Positions 35,545-38,250 of a stretch of 38,250 bases of DNA are shown in pieces. The stretch spans positions 1 to 38,250 of the forward strand of contig NZ_JACJTQ010000051.1 in the NCBI RefSeq assembly GCF_014698735.1, in the 5' to 3' direction. The DNA comes from Anabaena catenula FACHB-362. Its GTDB lineage: Bacteria > Cyanobacteriota > Cyanobacteriia > Cyanobacteriales > Nostocaceae. The notes beneath the pieces were generated by a model, which saw only the letters and a list, made by a program, of their open reading frames with translations, ran no database searches and was not told the DNA's origin. Position 1 is the first letter of the stretch, and the number at the start of each line of letters is the position of its first letter. The position numbers and the translations under genes were made by a program.

Positions 35545-36528
35545 TCAACCACCCCAGATTTTTTCTAAAACGGTTGCAGGTGAAATATCGGCTGTTTTAC
35601 CAGTAGGGGATTTAATCGCCAGAAATTTATCACTTTTTGGTAACAACTCTGTTGGATTGATAGAACCCAGTAAAGCGATAGTATAAGTTTGAACAGCTAC
35701 ACTTAGCTGTAGTGGTGTGCTGTCGATAGACATCATTAAACTCGCTCCGCCAATTATGGCAGTCAACTTGCCAATATTATCGGGGGAAGTAACCTTGATA
35801 TCTGGACAAGATTCTAGAAGGGATGGCGTTACGCCCAACTTCGGTGAACGCACAAATTTATCATCGTCAGCCTCTTTAATCACCACTACTGGTAACTGTG
35901 GCTGCTTTTGTTGGCAATCTTGAATAATTTGCTGCCAACTTGCTACAGGATAGCTTGTATCTGAATTATCAATTTGGGATAACTGGCCAGAACCACCATA
36001 GATTAGGATGTAACCTGTTTCATGTACCCCTAGCCGTTTTTGCTCTTGTTGCGCCCATTCAATATCTGATTTGGGTACATTTACTGCTAACTCTGGGCAA
36101 GGTGTGTCAATTCCCAAAGGTTGCAACAGGTCATGATACATCGCTGCCACATACTGAGATGTGTTCATTGATATCGTGTTGGTGAGAAAACCAGCACCTT
36201 TGCCTTTGTAACCAATACGTGTGGGAATTCCCGTTAACCAGAGAAACAAACTTACTAACCAGCTTTGTCCAACAGCAATGGCGACATCATATTCGCGATC
36301 GCGTATCGTGCCAACCAAGTTACCCCAATCTGCTAGACTGTTACGGTCTTTGTAATCAAAGGTCAATACCTCGTGAACTGACTTGCTCACTCGGTAGGCA
36401 GCCTTTGACCGGGGTTCCACAATGACATCTATCTGAGCGTTCGGGTAATAACGCTTCAGGTCATCTAAAGTGGCAAAAAAAAGAATCTGGTTGCCAATTG
36501 AGCCAGGTACAAGGGCTACTACACGCAT
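35545..36528 (-). CDS. Glycosyltransferase family 9 (heptosyltransferase-like)
   Basis: The 327-residue protein has the GT-B plan of ADP-heptose:LPS heptosyltransferases. The N-terminal half begins VVALVPGSIGNQILFFATLDDLKRYYP (GT9 often has the equivalent GDxxLxTP), and residues about 105-112 read PTRIGYKG. The C-terminal half carries the donor-binding segment (GGSGQLSQ) and the conserved Asp/Ser/Thr loop (MSIDSTPLQL near 265). It probably adds a sugar to an envelope polysaccharide; cyanobacterial LPS often lacks heptose, so the donor is uncertain. It is divergent from ispD. Confidence 0.87.
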   Translation of the reverse strand: MRVVALVPGSIGNQILFFATLDDLKRYYPNAQIDVIVEPRSKAAYRVSKSVHEVLTFDYKDRNSLADWGNLVGTIRDREYDVAIAVGQSWLVSLFLWLTGIPTRIGYKGKGAGFLTNTISMNTSQYVAAMYHDLLQPLGIDTPCPELAVNVPKSDIEWAQQEQKRLGVHETGYILIYGGSGQLSQIDNSDTSYPVASWQQIIQDCQQKQPQLPVVVIKEADDDKFVRSPKLGVTPSLLESCPDIKVTSPDNIGKLTAIIGGASLMMSIDSTPLQLSVAVQTYTIALLGSINPTELLPKSDKFLAIKSPTGKTADISPATVLEKIWGG

Positions 36529-36559
36529 AATATTTATGGAAGCTTACTCGCTCCTTATT

Positions 36560-36695
36560 TTAGGGGAATATAGGTAATGGGTAGTTGATAATTCGTAATT
36601 CATAATTCGTAATTGGTTAATCCGTTAGCAAAAGGAGTCCCCATGAGGCAGAAGTTCCGTTTAATTTTGAAATTTGAAATTTGAAATTTGAATTG
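36560..36695. repeat. AATTCGTAATT and GAAATTT short tandem repeats
   Basis: Three spaced copies of (C/G)TAATT-type units near 36585-36620 and a tandem of GAAATTT near 36666-36690 fill the spacer between the glycosyltransferase and ispD starts. Confidence 0.7.
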
Positions 36696-36734
36696 ATTTG
36701 TCCCTAGTCCCCAGTTTTAAAATTGAGGAAAGTT

Positions 36735-37412
36735 GTGTATTTACTAATTCCATCTGCTGGCACCGGCAAACGAATGGGTGCTGATCGCAATAAACTTTTA
36801 CTACATTTACGCTCACAACCGATTATTGCCTGGACAATGCTGGCCGCAGAAGCAGCAAGCTCTATTAGTTGGATAGGAATTATTTCCCAACCTCATGACT
36901 GGGAAGACTTAAAAGCAATTATGGCTGATTTAAAACTAACTAAACCCATAAAATTAATTGCTGGTGGTTCCACTCGGCAGGAGTCAGTATACAATGGTTT
37001 GCAGGCATTACCAGCAGATGCTAAACAAGTATTAATTCATGATGGCGCTCGTTGTCTAGCTACACCCGATTTACTCAATGCTTGTGCTGAAGCTATTCGC
37101 CATTGTCCTGGGTTAATTGCTGCTGTACCTGTAAAAGACACAATTAAAGTTGTGGATGAAAGTGGCATAATTCAAAGTACACCAGAGCGAAGTCAACTTT
37201 GGGCGGCTCAAACTCCCCAAGGTTTTGATGTTGATTTGTTAAAACAATGTCATGCTGAGGGTGTACGTCAAGGTTGGGAAGTCACGGATGATGCGGCTTT
37301 GTTTGAAAAATGTGGTATTGAAGTGCATATAGTGCCAGGGGAGGAGACTAATTTGAAAGTTACCACTCCCCAAGATTTAGCGATCGCAGAATTTATCCTC
37401 AGTAATAGGTAA
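36735..37412 (+). CDS. ispD: 2-C-methyl-D-erythritol 4-phosphate cytidylyltransferase
   Basis: IspD couples MEP to CTP in the plastid-type isoprenoid pathway, which supplies carotenoids, the phytol tail of chlorophyll and quinones. The nucleotide-binding motif PSAGTGKRMGADRNK, the HDGARC motif and TDDAALFE, with EVHIVPGEETNLKVT near the C-terminus, are all intact. The frame opens at TTG 36723, but the GTG at 36735 is preceded by GAGGAAA at ideal distance and gives a 225-residue protein of normal length, so it is preferred. It is likely cytosolic and dimeric. scpB follows 114 bp later. Confidence 0.95.
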   Translation: MYLLIPSAGTGKRMGADRNKLLLHLRSQPIIAWTMLAAEAASSISWIGIISQPHDWEDLKAIMADLKLTKPIKLIAGGSTRQESVYNGLQALPADAKQVLIHDGARCLATPDLLNACAEAIRHCPGLIAAVPVKDTIKVVDESGIIQSTPERSQLWAAQTPQGFDVDLLKQCHAEGVRQGWEVTDDAALFEKCGIEVHIVPGEETNLKVTTPQDLAIAEFILSNR

Positions 37413-37526
37413 TAGAGGAGGATTGAGGAGATGGGGAGACGCACAGACGCACAGATGGGGAGAAACAATTTCCCCCTGCTCCGCCCCCTGCCCCCCTGCT
37501 CCCTGCCCACTAGCTCTTGATTAAAA
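37413..37526. repeat. Low-complexity GGGGAGA / CCCCTGC tract
   Basis: A purine-rich GAGGAGATGGGGAGACGC part and a pyrimidine-rich CCCCTGCTCC part lie opposite each other and can pair imperfectly. Such G/C tracts are common dispersed sequence in Nostoc-type genomes. It separates ispD and scpB and may weaken read-through. Confidence 0.6.
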
Positions 37527-38048
37527 ATGCCTAAAAATATATCTATAGCCATCAAAATAGAAGCTATTCTTTATCTAAAGGGTAAACCTTTGTCCTTGAG
37601 TGAAATTGCCGAGTATGCCGCGTGCGATCGCTCTACAGCCGAAGAAGGCATAATTGAACTCATGGATAATTATGCCCGTCGAGATAGTGCTTTGGAAGTT
37701 GTAGAAACCTCCGATGGTTACAGTTTGCAAGTGCGGTCAGATTTTCATGATTTAGTACAAACTTTGATACCTGTAGAATTAGGTGTAGGAGCTTTACGGA
37801 CTTTAGCTGCGATCGCTCTCCATAGTCCTATACTCCAAACTGACTTAATTAACCTACGCGGTTCAGGAGTATATCAACACGTTCCCGAACTTGTGGAATT
37901 GGGTTTCATTCGCAAACGTAGAGACAGTGATTCTCGTTCATACTCATTACAAGTCACACCCAAATTTCACCAGTACTTCCAAATTGATCAACTTCCCCAA
38001 ATCTTCCCCACGCCAGAGAACGAACAACAACTAGAACTAGAACTATGA
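37527..38048 (+). CDS. scpB: Segregation and condensation protein B
   Basis: ScpB binds ScpA and SMC to form the bacterial condensin that organises and segregates the chromosome. The 173-residue protein shows the double winged-helix plan: helices starting IEAILYLKGKPLSLSEIA (first winged helix) and LRTLAAIALHSPILQTDLINLRG (second), and a beta-wing around SYSLQVTPKFHQYF. The length is normal for cyanobacteria. scpA is not adjacent. The C-terminus is acidic (EQQLELEL). Confidence 0.93.
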   Translation: MPKNISIAIKIEAILYLKGKPLSLSEIAEYAACDRSTAEEGIIELMDNYARRDSALEVVETSDGYSLQVRSDFHDLVQTLIPVELGVGALRTLAAIALHSPILQTDLINLRGSGVYQHVPELVELGFIRKRRDSDSRSYSLQVTPKFHQYFQIDQLPQIFPTPENEQQLELEL

Positions 38049-38104
38049 TGTTGAATTAAGTTAATCTATTTATTCTGTTTCCGATACAAAAAAGCTAACT
38101 AATG

Positions 38105-38250
38105 CTAACAAGAGCCAGCTTTTTCTTCCTGCTTCATCCTATCCGTGTCGGCACGATCTAGTCCACAGGCTAATACGGTCAACCTGACCGCTTCTTGACT
38201 CAAGTTACGAGCAGCATTTACATCTCTATCACAATCAAACCCACAGTAAT
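38105..38250 (-). CDS. tnpB: TnpB (IS200/IS605 family), C-terminal end, cut by the window edge
   Basis: Reading from the right edge, the minus strand gives YCGFDCDRDVNAARN and then a 32-residue tail to a TAG at 38105. The Cys pair (CGFDC) is the second half of the TnpB zinc ribbon, and DRDVNAARN carries the third RuvC aspartate. The tail LACGLDRADTDRMKQEE is of the type seen in cyanobacterial TnpB proteins. TnpB is an RNA-guided nuclease of IS elements. The gene enters from outside the window, so its integrity cannot be judged. Its guide RNA would be expected near or just past the 3' end (38040-38150). Confidence 0.88.
   Translation of the reverse strand, partial: YCGFDCDRDVNAARNLSQEAVRLTVLACGLDRADTDRMKQEEKAGSC

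Noticed and set aside
1-38250. tRNA, rRNA, CRISPR array, prophage or riboswitch
   Set aside because: The spacers were read for acceptor/T-loop patterns, regularly spaced repeats and phage genes, and none was seen. The tandem heptamers have no spacers and are not CRISPR.

Overview
The window is chromosomal DNA of a filamentous, probably heterocyst-forming cyanobacterium of the Nostoc/Anabaena/Calothrix type. The evidence is a psaA-psaB photosystem I operon, other genes typical of oxygenic phototrophs (CRR6, a CURT1/CAAD protein), about nineteen copies of the HIP1 octamer GCGATCGC counted by eye, and intergenic spacers filled with short A/T-rich tandem heptamers (STRR type) and small inverted-repeat elements. 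No rRNA, tRNA, CRISPR array or prophage was recognised.

Left part (1-6600): a Tat-exported Rieske lipoprotein on the + strand meets a minus-strand group head-on. That group is a CHAT/TPR protein with a signal peptide, a DUF928 protein with a signal peptide, and a CHASE2 adenylate cyclase. A MITE-like element lies between the CHAT and DUF928 genes. Together they look like an envelope-sensing module feeding cAMP. 6785-11834: psaA-psaB on the minus strand with a clear terminator, an A/T-rich hairpin between the two genes, and a divergent repeat-rich lipoprotein gene beyond psaA.

Middle (13337-20235): small nitrogen and redox metabolism genes, namely glutaminase, an NHLRC2-like thioredoxin/NHL protein, an unknown protein, a palindromic mobile repeat, an AtzG-AtzE amidase pair, a GNAT acetyltransferase, a DAO-type flavoprotein and a small membrane protein. 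20259-25577 is a minus-strand signalling operon: a multi-PAS histidine kinase, a single-domain receiver, and a receiver-GGDEF-EAL protein with a degenerate GGDEF motif. ilvD follows.

27826-30429 looks like an accessory insertion. It holds a 15-codon LysR N-terminal remnant, a membrane TPR protein translationally coupled to a small secreted protein of unknown function, a MITE, and a stretch that may be the right end of an IS200/IS605 element. This two-gene cassette is the best candidate here for something undescribed.

Right part (30430-38250): a pentapeptide/TPR protein, a CRP-like operator in a divergent spacer, a duplicated general-stress protein, a BON lipoprotein, a CURT1/CAAD protein, CRR6, a family 9 glycosyltransferase, IspD, ScpB, and the C-terminal end of a TnpB gene running off the right edge. 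All calls come from reading the sequence; no database search was possible.
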